Positions 25,524 to 38,322 of a DNA stretch of 64,000 nucleotides are shown in pieces. Source of the DNA: Hydrangea macrophylla (lineage: Eukaryota; Streptophyta; Magnoliopsida; Cornales; Hydrangeaceae); the NCBI GenBank assembly GCA_033977485.1, contig CM066988.1:137430859-137494858 (forward strand), read 5' to 3'. Position numbers and translations under genes: made by a program. The stretch's first letter is position 1. The number at the start of each line of letters is the position of its first letter. The notes under the pieces were generated by a model. It was given only the letters and a program-made list of their open reading frames with translations, searched no databases and was not told the origin of the DNA.

Positions 25524-26520
25524 ATGTATGGTTCGACACCGCCTACGCAAATGGAGAGAATGGAAAGGGTTGTAGCTGGTTTGGTACAAGTAGTTGAAAC
25601 TCATGCAATAGAGAGAAGACGTGAACAACCGAATCCTAATCCGAGGGACGAGGTGACCACTATTTCACAGTTTTACAAGCAGAAATCGACACTATTCAGG
25701 GAGGAGACTGATCCAATGAGAGCAGATTTCTGGTTGTCCGATATGGAGAGAATATTCAGGGTTCTTCCATGATCCGAAGTTCAGCAGGTTTTATTTTCTG
25801 CCGATACTTTAAAAGAAGAAGCACAGTACTGGTGGAGTACAAAGTTGGGACAGGAAAGGCCGAATACTTGAAGGGAGTTTGTGGTACTCTTCAAGAAGCA
25901 GTATTTTCCAAAATCGTTCGAAGATTCGAAGTCTCAAGAGTTTATGGAACTAAAGCAAGGGGGAATGACAGTTCGGGAGTATTCCGCCAAATTCACGAGT
26001 TTGGCACGATTTGCTGAAAATGTAGTACCGAATGAAGGGGATCGAACTAGAAAGTTTGTGATGGGGCTTAGGGATGAGATTCGACGCCAGGTATCCGTGC
26101 AGCGGTTGGATAAAGTTGAGGAGGCATTGGATGTGGCTTCTATCGCCGAGAGAGATATGGGGTATCAACAAAGTTCCCAAGCACCGGCAACCCAATAATA
26201 CAAAAGGCCAAGCTTAAGCTAATATAGTGGACAAGGGAGTTCGAAGAGACAAAGTTTTGGGGGTTCTTTGGGTGGTGGAAGTAACAAGCCACGATGTAAT
26301 ACATGCGGAAAATTTCATTGGGGTGTATGTAATCTACCGACAACGGTGTGTAACAATTGCCGCCAAATAGGCCATGTAGTGAAGAATTTTCCGGGGGTGA
26401 GGCCAAATACTTATGCTCCGATGAGGCGTACTGATGATAGTGGAATGGTTTGTCATAATTGTGGAGAGCTTGGGCACCGAATGCGCAATTGTCCTAAACC
26501 AAGGCAAGGGGGTTTTAATG
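25524..26520 (+). pseudogene. Gag with zinc knuckles, broken (second Ty3 element)
   Basis: The frame opens at 25524 (MYGSTPP), matching the Gag start of the first element. In-frame TGA stops occur at 25770-25772 and 25869-25871; the second sits where a TGG tryptophan is expected. Later frames 25881-26198 (MTVREYSAKFTSLARF) and 26268 on carry the Gag core and three Cys-rich motifs ([26 protein letters not shown] with its last Cys changed to Phe, and [14 protein letters not shown]). A stop follows at 26196-26198. Confidence 0.85.
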
Positions 26521-28877
26521 CAACCGCAAGTAGTGCACTGGTAGCACGATCGGCTCAACAACAACCACCTCAAGGAAGGGAACAACGTCAGGGCCGTTAT
26601 TTCCAGCTTAATCCAGGGGAGACCACCGTTGCTAACACGGTCGTGTCAGGTAAAGTTCTTATCTGTTCAACACCTGCTAATGTGTTAATGGATTCTAGTT
26701 CTATACACTCGTTTGCATCACACCAATTTGCTAGGAATATGAATGTACCCTTAGAACTTCTAGAATATGATCTATCTATTGATGTTCCACTGGGAAGATC
26801 ATTGGTGAGTTCGGCAGTTTATAGAAACTGTGAAATTAAAATCAATGATGAAGTGTTAACTACTAATCTTGTACCGTTAGTAATTCAACATTTTGATGTC
26901 ATATTGGGGATGGATTGGTTATCAGTAAACCACGCGGTTATCGATTGTGAGAATAAAAGGGTAGAATTCCAGGCACCGACTCATAGAATCTTTTCTTTCC
27001 AAGGGGTAGGTGTTGTGTCACCACCTTATCTTGTGTCCGCTGTCAAGACTTGTCATTTATTGAGAAAGGGATGTAGAGATTTCCTTTGTAGCATATCGGA
27101 TACTAGAAGTACGGAACTAAAGTTGGAAGATATACCAGTGGTTAGGGAATTTTCTGATGTATTCCCAGAAGATTTGTCGAGTGTGTTAATTGAGAGGGAG
27201 GTTGAATTTGGTATAGATGTAATACCAGGAACACAACCCATCTCGCGGGCACCATATAGAATGGCTCCGATAGAGTTGAAAGAGTTGAAGACTCAGTTAC
27301 AGGAGTTGTTGGATAAGGGGTTCATTCGGCCAAGAGTATCACCCTGGGGTGCACGGGTTCTTTTTGTGAAAAAGAAAGATGGGACAATGCGGATGTGTAT
27401 AGATTATCGTGAGATCAACAAAGTAACTATAAAAAACAAGTATCCATTGCCGTGGATCGACGATTTATTTGACCAATTACAAGGAGCTCAAGTGTTTTCA
27501 AAGATCGATTTGAGGTCGGGGTATCATCAATTGCAGGCAAAAGCTGAAGATGTTGAGAAGACGGCCTTTAGAACTCGGTACGGTCATTATGAATTTCTTG
27601 TAATGCCATTTGGAATAACCAATGGACCAGCTGCGTTCATGGATTTAATGAATAGAGTCTTTAAAACGTATTTGGATGAATTTGTTATAGTTTTTATTGA
27701 TGATATTCTTATTTATTCAAAGAGTTCGGAAGAGCATGATAAGCACTTGAGATTGGTGTTGCAACGACTTCGAGAAAAGCAGTTGTTTGGAAAACTGAAG
27801 AAAATTGAGTTTTGGTTAACAAGTGTTACCTTCCTTGGCCATGTGATTTCCAAGGATGACGTGTCAGTTGATCCGCAGAAAATAGAAGCTGTTATGAATT
27901 GGGCAAGATCAACCAATGTGTCAGAAATTTTGGGTATTATAGAAGATTTGTTCGGGATTTCTCCAAGATTGCTACTCCGATGACAACATTAATGAGAAAG
28001 GATATTCCGTTTGAATGGGGGAAAGAATGTGAGGAATGTTTTCAAACATTGAAGAGTAAGTTAACTTCTGCTCCAATACTTGCGATTCTGACAAGTACCG
28101 GGGGATTTAGTATTTACAGTGACGCTTCCTATCAAGGCTTGGGATGTGTTCTTATGCAAGGGGACAAAGTGATAGCATATGCTTCAAGGCAATTGAGGAC
28201 TCATGAGAAGAATTATCTAACCCACGATTTGGAACTTGCCGCAGTAATTTTTGCCTTAAAGATTTGGCGACATTATTTGTATGGGAAAACTTGTGAAATT
28301 TTCACTGACCACAAGAGCTTAAAGCATTTGTTTACTCAGAGGATTTAAATATGCGACAACGAAGATGGTTGGAGTTAATGAAGGACTACAACCTAAAATT
28401 CAATATCATCTGGGTAAAGCAAATGTGGTGGCCGATGCTTTGAGTCAAAAATCAACCGAAAGTTTGGCATGTGTTTTAACAGCACAAGAAAGGTTGGTGA
28501 AAGAGTTTGAACGACTGGAATTAGAAGTTATTCCTAGAGTTGAAGGTGGATTGATGGCAGCGATTGTAGCACAACCTGACTTGATTGGAGAGATTAAAGT
28601 AAATCAACTTCTGGACCCAACCTTGAAGAAAGTTGTAAATGAATTACCTTAGGGTAAGCGACCAGAGTTCAGTCTGCATGATGGGGTACCATGGTACATC
28701 AATCGGTTATGTGTGCCTAATGTGGGCAACTTAAAATAAAGAATTTTGGAAGAAGCTCATGGTACTCGGTATTCCGTGCACCCGGGTAGTTTAAAGATGT
28801 ACAGAGATTTGAGAGAGGTTTATTGGTGGAGTGGTATGAAACGTGAAGTTGTTGAATATGTAGCCAAGTGCATGAAA
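26521..28877 (+). pseudogene. Protease - RT - RNase H and start of integrase, broken (second Ty3 element)
   Basis: A long frame to 27983 encodes protease and RT. The protease site reads MDSSSIHSF where the first element has LDSGSTHSF, so the DSG triad is lost. RT motif [11 protein letters not shown] and the FIDDILIYS box are intact. A frameshift near 27930 moves RNase H to 27899-28348 ([20 protein letters not shown]), then another shift leads to 28365-28652 ([13 protein letters not shown]). A TAG stop at 28650-28652 and further stops precede the integrase zinc region, which is cut at 28877 by the solo LTR. Confidence 0.88.
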
Positions 28878-30891
28878 TGTCACGACCCATCCCGCTACGG
28901 GCGGAAATAGGACACGTGACACGCCACCGAGGCTCATCCAATTCATTCTATAACGCTAGCAATGGAAAAGAAACTTAAAGAAACTCTTTAAAACATAGTT
29001 CATTTTAGAAAAAAAAAACATTGAACTATGAGTCCGTAAAATCCGTATCAATTTGAAAAGTTAATTATATTTCAAATTAACTATAAAATTATTATTAGGG
29101 ACCCCAAATGTACCCTAAAAGTAAAATAGAACAGTTCAATATTTTCCGAAAAAGGTACTTCCTTTGTAAAAATACTATTCACGGGCAGCCCACTTTTGCC
29201 TATTTTTATTTTTTTGAAAACGTCGCAATTACGACAAAACTCAACATACAAATTCCCAATCGTTCTGAAACTTTACCAAAGGTATATAAATATATTAGAC
29301 TGCATGTCTAAGCTTTAAAAACATTAACGAAACGAGTCAAAGACTCGTTTGGATCAAAATCTCATAAGTGCTACAAACATTCATAAAACATGAAATTCAA
29401 CTTGTTATACCCTAAGACTTGAACTCAAGAGTTTCGATTCGCTTCCAAAAGAATATTACATCAACCCAAAAATGATCCAGAACTTCTATGATTCGGTTAC
29501 AAGAATCTATACCCCAATTCCTCCGAATGATCCCAATGGCCTCATTCCTCGCATTCCATCTTTCTTTTCTTCATACCTGCAATGGAGTAAATCTCCATTG
29601 CTCAGCTATATGCTGAGTGTACAATTCTAAACAAATGCATGTATGATAATTCATGCCTTAATATCATCACAACAACAAATAGTCGCTAGGGAGAGAGATA
29701 CGCGTTCACCCGATAATGGAATTGATGCCATAGCTGGGCCTTCTCCCAAACTACTCATCTAGTGCCCTGGCTGGGCCTTCTCCCAAACCATGCACAGTAG
29801 CCGTCACTACTAAATTCTCAAACATCGAGAAGCTTACCCCCGGCATGAATTTGTATAACCTCCCCTTTGACCCACATAGACATTTAGCATACTCACATAA
29901 CCATACAAACATGCTTTCATACGTATTCGCGAGTAAATTAACGGGCCTAACTACCACATGAATTTTGCCCGGATCACAAATCATGTTTGATATTTAAAGC
30001 ATCCAAAATTGACTATATAACATAAGTCAAGAATTCATACCTCGTGCTATATCTCTAATACTTCAGGGAAAGTACTAGGACACCAATTAAACGTCGAATA
30101 TCCGATTACAAGCGATTCCTACAAGTATACACATGTTTTTTTCCAAATTCTTAAAAATAGCTTTTCGGAAATAATTTTCCAAACGTGGCCTAATAGATAT
30201 CAAAACGTAGCTAATACCTCAAGGAGTCCGAATATAAAATTTGGAAAAAAGTTGACGATTGGAAGTTCGTCGATTTGTGTCTTGAAGCTCGAAGCAATAA
30301 ATCCCCTTTTTGCCTCTCTGTTGATTTAGGTTAGAAATTTATAACTAATGAAAATATCTCATAGTTTTCTATATATAGGCACGACTTTCGAAAATCATGT
30401 TTAACTCCCCGCGAGTTCTCTAAACTTCTAATTATCCCCTGAAACGTCGTGCACGTTCATTTTATGACTTCACGAGTGAAAACTATAAATTATAAAAGTT
30501 TTTGTCTAAGTTCCGTTTAGGTCTATAATTACGTTCTGAAAACTAATTCTCTGAAATCTCTATACCACCTACCTTTTATGCAACGTGTCACTCGCGTTCT
30601 CACCACAGGGTTCAAAATGATATTTATCAATAACAAAACTACTAGAAATTTACTCTACACAGGTAAATTTACTATTCACAATTTACCGGATAAGTCAAAT
30701 AACATTTAAATCGTATAAATATCATTTAATCACACGAATGCCTCAATGAATATCGAATTACCGTGTCCTCACTTGACACCCTCCGTTGACCACAGTCAAC
30801 CAATTCCACAATTACCAAATAATATTGATAATTCTCAAAAACTAATTTTGCATTTTTAAAACATTTAAGATTTTCTGGGACGGGTGTGACA
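28878..30891 (-). mobile_element. Solo LTR A, inside the integrase region
   Basis: 2.0 kb from TGTCACGACCC to GGGTGTGACA on the plus strand. A TATA-like CCTATATATAG on the minus strand (about 30370-30380) and a start resembling the minus-oriented LTR at 14262 suggest minus orientation. It contains the family's twin hairpin (AATGGAGTAAATCTCCATT at 29581-29599 and CTCAGCTATATGCTGAG at 29601-29617). No clear TSD: flanks are TGAAA and CGTGT. It interrupts the integrase zinc-finger codons KCMKC / CQ. Confidence 0.85.
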
Positions 30892-32018
30892 CGTGTCAAT
30901 AGGTAAAGCTTGAGCATCAACGACCCGCTGGGGAGATACAACCATTGGAAATACCGGAATGAAAATGGGAACATATTACAATGGATTTTGTGTCTGGATT
31001 GCCGAGGTCTCCTAGATTTAATGATAGCATTTGGGTGATCGTTGACAGGTTGACTAAGTCAGCCCACTTCTTGCTGATTAAGACCACAGAACCGACAAAG
31101 TTAGCGGAACTTTATGTTTAAGAGATTGTGAGATTGCACGGGGCACCAGTGTCTATTGTATTAGATCGTGATACACGTTTTGTGTCTAGGTTTTGGGAAG
31201 GGCTACAAAGGGCAATGGGAACAACTTTGCATTTTAGTACCGCTTTCCACCCGCAAACTGACGGCCAGTTAGAACGGGTTATTCAGATTCTAGAGGATAT
31301 GCTTAGAGTCTGTGTTATGGATTTCAAAGCTGAATGGGAAACGCATTTGTCGCTAATTGAATTTTCTTACAATAATAGCTTCCAGACAAGCATTGGAATG
31401 GCGCCTTTTGAGGCATTGTATAGTCGAAAATATAGATCGCCTGTGTGTTAGACAGAGGTTGTGGAGAAGCAACTTTTAGGGCCGAAAATTGTATAAATCA
31501 CCACCGATAAAGTTAAGTTGATTAAGCAGCGGTTGCAAGTGGCAGAAAGTCGCTACAAAAGTTATGCTGATACGGGTAGAAGACCGTTGGAGTTCGAGGT
31601 TGGTGATTATGTGTTCTTGAAAGTTTCACCTTCAAAGGGCATTACGCGGTTTGGTAAGAAAGGTAAGTTGAGTCCGAGATATGTTGGACCTTTTCTGATT
31701 TTGAATAAAGTGAGACCAGTAGCTTACAGGTTGGAGTTGCCACAAGAGTTGTCACATGTTCATAATGTGTTCCACGTGTCTATGCTCATACGTTATGTGT
31801 CAAATTCGAGTCATATCCTTGAACCAGAACCGTTGGAAGTCCGAGAAGATATGACGTATGTTGAACATCCGGTACGGATTCTGGACAGGAAAGATCAAGT
31901 GTTGAGAACAAAGACAATTCCGTTGGTCATGGTCCTCTGGCGTTACCATAGCGTTGAAGAGGCAAGTTGGGAGCGAGAAGATGAAATCAGGCAGAAGTAC
32001 CCGCACTTGTTCGACTGA
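30892..32018 (+). pseudogene. Integrase and chromodomain, broken (second Ty3 element)
   Basis: Continues the integrase after solo LTR A. A TAG stop at 30900-30902 sits where the first element has a CAG-type glutamine. The core follows (MDFVSGLPRSP, WVIVDRLTKSAHF). A TAA stop lies at 31119-31121. The frame 31128-31451 has LDRDTRF and TDGQLERVIQ, so the third catalytic residue (Glu) is kept, unlike in the first element. The frame 31518-32018 carries the C-terminal domain and the chromodomain-like VMVLWRYHSVEEASWERE. Confidence 0.88.
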
Positions 32019-32052
32019 TAAGGTAAGAATAAGTTTGGGGACAAACTTCTTA

Positions 32053-32067
32053 AAAGGGAGGGAGAAA
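32053..32067 (+). other. Polypurine tract of the second Ty3 element
   Basis: AAAAGGGAGGGAGAAA immediately before the TGTAACAC start of the 3' LTR at 32068. Confidence 0.85.
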
Positions 32068-33786
32068 TGTAACACACGTGCCCGGACAAGAAGATTAATT
32101 TGGTATTAATATGTGTTAATTAAAAATTATTAATACATGAGATGATTTAAGGTGGGGTTATGAACCCACATGTGAAAAGGTGCTCAAATGCGGGCATAGA
32201 TGAAAATCCTGTGAAAGGCGGGGCTGGTATAGAAGTGGGGCCCAATGAGCGTCTAATTAAATAATTTGCATTTTTATGTCATTATATGTTTATATGATTA
32301 CTTGTTTAAAAGTTTACAGATATTATTATGTCTTGTGATAGGTAAGGGGACCAGTATGGGTACCCATGTGAGGGCGTAATTGAAAATAATTCATTATTGG
32401 TAGGTTTAATAGCAACCTCATAATTTATGTGTTACCACGTTTGGGACCCACGCGGGACTTAAATTAAATACTTTTAGAAAAGGTGGGTAGCTAATGTAAT
32501 TAACAAGGGGGTTTCATAATAAAGCTTAAAGAAAGTTTGGGGGGTGTAAATGGGAATACGAAAAAGTGGAGACAACACATATGCGTGAGGCATATGTGCC
32601 TCTACACACTAAACGCAGCTGGGAATTCTTAGGAAAGAGAGAACGGAGAGCTCTCAAGTCGGCGACGGAAATCTACGCGATGTTTCTTGCCGTTTCTTTG
32701 CCGTCCGGTGTCGGATTTACGATCCGAGACCACTTTTGGACTCGTGGAAGTAAGAGGATCGCATGCACGTAATTTATTTTCATTTTCGGCAACGTTTTTC
32801 CAATGACCATTCTTGATAAACGATGTTTATGATACCAAACTTGTGTAGAAATTACATCGGTGGAATTTGGGTTGGAAATTTGCTAGAGGTTGGAATTTCT
32901 AAGCTTAATTCATTAGTAAATCGAACAGGTGAGTGCTCTAATCCCAAAATTGAGTGTTTAGATATGTTGATGTGATGATTGTTAGCTTAGAATGCTTAAT
33001 CCATGTTTATGTTTATATGTGTTGTTGAATTTGGGTTAAAAGCATGTCAAAAATATGAAATTGTTATGCTTATATGCAAAGTTGTTTATATATGCTTTTA
33101 TGGATCAAAGGGAAATCAAGTAGTGGTCACCATTTATAGGTCTCATATGTAAGGGATAGGAAATCCTCAAAGAGTAGGACGTGATGACGACCACAATGAA
33201 ATGCCGGTGACGCCTTCGGGGTCACAAGAGAGTGTGTGTTGCGCTATATGTGCCAAAAGTGAGAAAGATCCGGGGTGAGAAGGACCCGGGGGTGGTGGCT
33301 AGAATAACTTGACTTTCCGGAGATCAATTTGTTATTGTTTATAAGGATTGTTTCATTTGCATATTAAGCATTCCAATAGCATGATTAGTTCCCTCACTAA
33401 GCGAAAGCTTAAACGAAAATATATTTTCTGTTGTGGTTATTGAATAACCATCGCAGGTACGGCACGAGAAGAGGAGAGAAAATGATCCGCACGATGGGTT
33501 GGGCGTGGGAGTGGTGTCCATGTGAATATGTTCATATGCCTAGCTAGTTTATATTTGAAATGTGTCTTTTGTCGTCAATGTAAATGTATCTTGTGTTTTT
33601 GGGAGACTTGTAATATACTAAGTTGGGTATTGTTGGTTGTTTATGCACCAAACCATAAGTTGTGTTTATAAGTTGTAAGTTATGTATATTAAGGGTGAAT
33701 TTGAATGGTACTAGGAAGTTTTTGATTGTAAACTTAAGCTTGGATACTCTTTGTTGTATTGACTTGCAAATGTTGGGAAAAAGGTG
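32068..33786 (+). repeat. 3' LTR of the second Ty3 element, first part
   Basis: Starts TGTAACACACGTGCCCGG, like the 5' LTR. Contains CACTAAGCGAAAGCTTAA (near 33395), the complement of the hairpin in the first Ty3 element's LTR. Interrupted at 33786 by the TGTAGACACC-type LTR. Confidence 0.9.
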
Positions 33787-34549
33787 TAGACACCCCATTT
33801 TGACCTGCCAAAAAAAGAAATAATTGTCGTAGCCAGGCACTCTAATCAAGGAAAGAGGTCCAGAATGCAAACAGGGATCCCAAAGGTCAAATCAAAGTCA
33901 ATACAAAGCCCACAGCTCATCGATCAGGAGTTCCAGAATCCGGGATTGTCCGTTTACGATAATCGATAACGTTTTCAACCAGAATCGAAGTTCGGCACGA
34001 AATTCAAGACCGAAAACGAGTCCAGGATAATCGAAGGTTGAATTTGATTACGCCAGGACTAAACGGGCATCCATGCGGGGCTACAGAACTTTAAATCATC
34101 AAATTATGATAACCGACAAAGAACCGGGCTCCATTCAAAGTTTTGGCACGCCGAAATCAAAGGAAAAGGACATAATTGTAAATTCGAAAGCACCAAAGGT
34201 CCGACTGGACTTGATTGACTAGAAATACGGAAGAAAATAGAGATTCTGCGATTTGAATCAGTCCAATCAGACAATTGGAGAAGAAACGATATTCGATTGA
34301 AGTGTAACGGCCCGATCAGCATTGACAACGGCATACATGTCATTATCCGGGCTCAAGAATTCCTGATCCAACCATACGGATATAAAGAGGACGACATTAC
34401 AAGTCCATAACTTCTTGAATCATAAGGATCGGACGGCCGGTTCAAAAATAAATAACAATCAAAGTTCCTAGAGGATCGAACGGTCAAGATCAAGATTGCA
34501 CCGATCAACCGGTGTCTCACCTACATGGGATCAGACCTTATGTAGGTTT

Positions 34550-36746
34550 TGTCACGACCCATCCCACTACTCGTGGAAATAGGACACGTGGCACGCCACC
34601 AAGGCTCATCCAATCGTCAATACAACGATACGCAGCGGAAAGAACTTCAAAACAACCCTGGCACTTGAAAACTTTAGGAAACATTTCCTCTGAGTTACAA
34701 ATCCATTGAAAATTGGAGTTATAAAAAGTTTTGGCCAATGGGAAAACACGTCAAAAGGAATAGTTTTGAAAACAGGCAGTCGACTGCACCTAGGGTCCAG
34801 TCGACTGCACCTAGCAGAAACCAAAACCTAAAATTCTCATCAGAGGTCCAATCGATTGATCAAGGAACCCAGTCGACTGCACAGGCGACTGATCAAGGTC
34901 TCCAGTCGACTGTGTTAAGCAGAACCCAAAAATGCAACTTACTCAAAGGGGGTCCAGTCGACTGATATGGGGACTCAGTCGACTGCTTTTCCATTAATAG
35001 AAGCAGTAACCAAAAATCAACAGTGTCCAGTCGACTGACAAAGGGTCCAGTCGACTGCTTCTCTTACTATTCACTTTCAGTGTCTCAATCATACGGAATC
35101 CAGTCGACTGACCCAGGGTCCAGTCGACTGCTCCCCTGCTGGCAGCCCTGTGTTGTAAATACTAACAACTCGTGCTTCTTAATTCCAACACCAATACAAC
35201 CACAACTGATTTAACATTTAAAGCATAACTATAGGCGTTCAATTACAAGATTTCCATACTACAGAACTAATCCAAGAATCTATTACAACATATTACAATA
35301 TTTAAAACCTTACACAAGATTTGGATTTTAAAACAAAAACATATACGAATGTGATTCCCCCGGTGTTCATCGGCCTCACTCATCGCGCTTCTTCTTATCT
35401 TTATGCTTACCTGCAATGGAGTACATCTCCACTGCTCAGCTATATGCTGATCGTACAAGTTCTAACATATGCAATATATGATAAACATGCTTTAATCTCA
35501 TAAATCATAGCAATAGTCTCTAGGGAGAAAAATACGCATTCATCCGGTAGCAGCAAGTCCAAGCCTTAAACCGCGATGTCAATGGCAAGTCCAAGCCTAC
35601 AATCATTACATCCCACAAGTGCCATGGCAAGTCCAAGCCTACAACCATGCACAGTAGCCGTCGCTACTCAAATTCTCAAACATCGAGAAGCTTACTCCGG
35701 CATGAATTTGTATAAGACTCCCCTTTGACCCACATAGACAACTTAACGTGCTCGCATAAATTTAGACATGCTTTTCACAATCTAGCGCGTGCATAATTAA
35801 CGGGCCTACAATTAACACATGGATTTTGCCCGGATCACAATTTCGTCGTCGAAATATAAAACATGTAATTCTCTATATTTCATAAGTTAGGACTTCATAC
35901 CTCGTGCGATTTCCCCCAAACTTTGAAGGATTGACTAGGAGGCTAATTTAACGTCGGATTTCGAATTTGAGGAAATTCCTACAAGTTTATACCTGTTTTT
36001 CCCAAAAGTCTAAAATTAAGATTTTTACAAAACTTGGCCAAACACGGCCTAAGTAGTATCAAAACGTAGATCTTACCTCCACGAGTTCAAATCTGAAATC
36101 TGGAGAAAATCTGACAGACGAACGTTCATCGTTTGTCGCCGGCAAGCTCGTGGCAACGAAATCTCCTTTCTCTCTCTCTCTAGATATTTATAAAAGTTGT
36201 GGATGAGAATGAAATCTCATCCACTTCTATTTATAGGCAAACTTCTCGAAAATTGTGTTTACCTCCCCACGAGTTCCTCAACCTTCTAATTAACCCATGA
36301 AACTTCGCACACGTCCACTTTATAACTTTACGAGTGAAAACTATAATTTTCAAAAGTTTTCGACTAGGTTTCGTTTGGGTTCAAAATAACGTCCGAAAAC
36401 TATATTCTGTGGAATCTCTACACAACCCACCTTTTTATTTAACGTATCACTCACGTTCTCACCACAGTTCTCAAAATGATATACTAAAGTATCAAAATAC
36501 TAGAATTATACTACACAGGTATAATTACTATTCACATGAATACCAGATAAGTCAAATAACATTTAAATCATATAAATGCCATTTACTCATGCTCATGCCA
36601 TATGAATTTCCATGTTCCCGTGTCTTCACTGACACCTTACCGTTGACTCACAGTCAACCTCAACTCAAATTATTAATAACATTAATAATTTCAAAATCTC
36701 AAATGATGCATTTTCAAAATCGTAAATTTATGGAACGGGTGTGACA
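34550..36746 (-). mobile_element. Solo LTR B, nested inside the large solo LTR
   Basis: TGTCACGACCC to GGGTGTGACA, 2.2 kb, with perfect TSD GGTTT (34545-34549 and 36747-36751). The minus strand has a clean TATA box, CCTATAAATAG at about 36227-36237. The twin hairpin motif is at 35415-35450. It contains the CAGTCGACTG array. This is the youngest layer of a three-level nest. Confidence 0.92.
34777..35130. repeat. Array of paired CAGTCGACTG palindromes
   Basis: Ten exact copies of the palindrome start at 34777, 34798, 34870, 34903, 34955, 34976, 35028, 35048, 35101 and 35121. A variant at 34849, CAATCGATTG, is also palindromic. They fall mainly into pairs 20-21 bp apart with pairs about 72-73 bp apart. 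The sequence between is not conserved to the same degree. Confidence 0.95.
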
Positions 36747-36754
36747 GGTTTTCC

Positions 36755-36764
36755 CTATAAAAGG
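36755..36764 (+). promoter_or_regulatory. TATA-like element of the large solo LTR
   Basis: CTATAAAAGG just after the nested solo LTR. A possible core promoter of the 33787-39896 LTR; alternatives lie at 38340-38490. Confidence 0.35.
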
Positions 36765-37439
36765 AAAGCTTTCATTCATCTGAGAGGAGGAGGGAGGCAG
36801 CCGCACATCAATCCTCCAAGCTCCCAAGGCTCTGTTTGGCTGGATTTTTTTTCCCAAAGGCTTTGTTTGGTTTGTTTGATCAACAAACATCTCCACAATT
36901 ACAACCAAACACCACCCAAGCGCCACTATTGTCATTCACCGCTCAAAACCCACCATCAACAGGCCGTTACCCAACCACCCTCCAAAAAACAGCTTCCAAA
37001 AATACTCTGATAGCCCAGAAAAGCTGTTTAACCAAACAGAGCCTTTGCCACTGCCCAGTTTTTAAAAAAACCTAACCAAACATGCCCTTATTGAGATCTC
37101 TGAGCCTCACCTCCCCATCCAGTGGGTCCTACTGGCCAAAACGGAGCCAACGCCGCTAGAACCACCACCAAACCACCTCCACAGAGCCTCACGCGCCGCC
37201 CAAACGCCATACGCGCCGCCGCTGCACAGATTCAGCTCCGGCAGAAATTCCGGCAACAAACGTCGGACATCACCATCACTGAACCACTCATTTACTCCAA
37301 ACGATCAAAACCCCGGCGGCCCGACCACCAAAGGCCACCAGAAACGCCGCACGGGCTACACGCGCCACCATGGCTCCGTTTCGCCGCCCCACGCGCAGCC
37401 AAAAGTCAGCGCTGAGTCAGCGCTGACTCATCGGTTGAC

Positions 37440-37865
37440 CGTCCAATCAAAAGCTGCCATGTGGCAACGACTGCTGAGTCAGCAGTCCAGTCAGCTGCCA
37501 CGTGTTTTGCCACATCATTGTTGAGTCAGCATTGACCACCAATCACAATCTGACACGTGTCACATACTGCCACGTGTTTGCCACGTCTGTGCCAGGTCAG
37601 AGCTGATTGACCAATCACAAGCTGCCACGTGGCATAGCTGCCACGTGTCCCTGCCACATCACTGCCACGCCATCACCCACCAACCAATCAGATGTTGACA
37701 CGTGGCATGGGCTGCCACTTCAGCACGTTGACCAGCCATTCAGAGACTGCCACGTGTCTGCTGACTGCCCAATCAGCACGCCCAATCAATGCCTGGTCAG
37801 CTTTGACCAGCCAACCAGAAGGCACCACGTGTCGTTGACTGACACGTGGCTTGCTAACGTGGCAC
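37440..37865. promoter_or_regulatory. Dense G-box / CCAAT / W-box array in the large LTR
   Basis: Nine CACGTG hexamers start at 37499, 37554, 37571, 37626, 37642, 37699, 37751, 37826 and 37843, most within CCACGTGT or ACACGTGGC. Six CCAATCA sites and about seven TTGAC sites are interleaved, plus TGAGTCAGC sites. These are the known core sites of plant bZIP/bHLH, NF-Y and WRKY factors. Enhancer function is inferred. Confidence 0.6.
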
Positions 37866-38322
37866 TTGGGCCCCACTTTTGGTTTTTCCCAATTTTCTCC
37901 ATTTTGGTTCCAGATTTCAACGAACGGACACTTGATCCTAGCTAATTTGGCCGTTCCGAATGCACCGGTGACCTTAGAATTAGTCGAATCCAACTCTTAA
38001 GGACTGTTTGGCATTTTATATGTCCATTTCTGGCTATTTTGGCCGGTTCTAACCCCCGCGGGTCCCGCTCAACTCAGCCCGGATCCATTTTTGCCCGACT
38101 TATGGCTTTTCTGACTATTTCGGCCCTTCTGGACCCAACTATGACGTCCGTTCAAGTCGATTGAGTGTCGAAATATGACTTCGGGCCTTCTCGGCTTATT
38201 TATGCGACGTTTCTCGGTGATGATCCTTTCAAATCTCCGAGTTCTTTCATTCTTTCTCAACAACACACCGACTCGACTTCAATAGCCCCTTCTGCACAGG
38301 TAACTCCCTCAAACTCTTACAC

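Noticed and set aside
28873..30896. Target-site duplication for solo LTR A
   Set aside because: The adjacent 5-mers TGAAA and CGTGT do not match; the insertion is supported by the split integrase codons and LTR ends instead.
32566..32772. 68-codon plus-strand frame
   Set aside because: Lies wholly within the 3' LTR of the second Ty3 element with no known domain.
34738..34965. Plus-strand open frame with recurring Gln-Ser-Thr phrases
   Set aside because: It is only the translation of the CAGTCGACTG array inside solo LTR B; there is no start context, domain or conservation of the frame.
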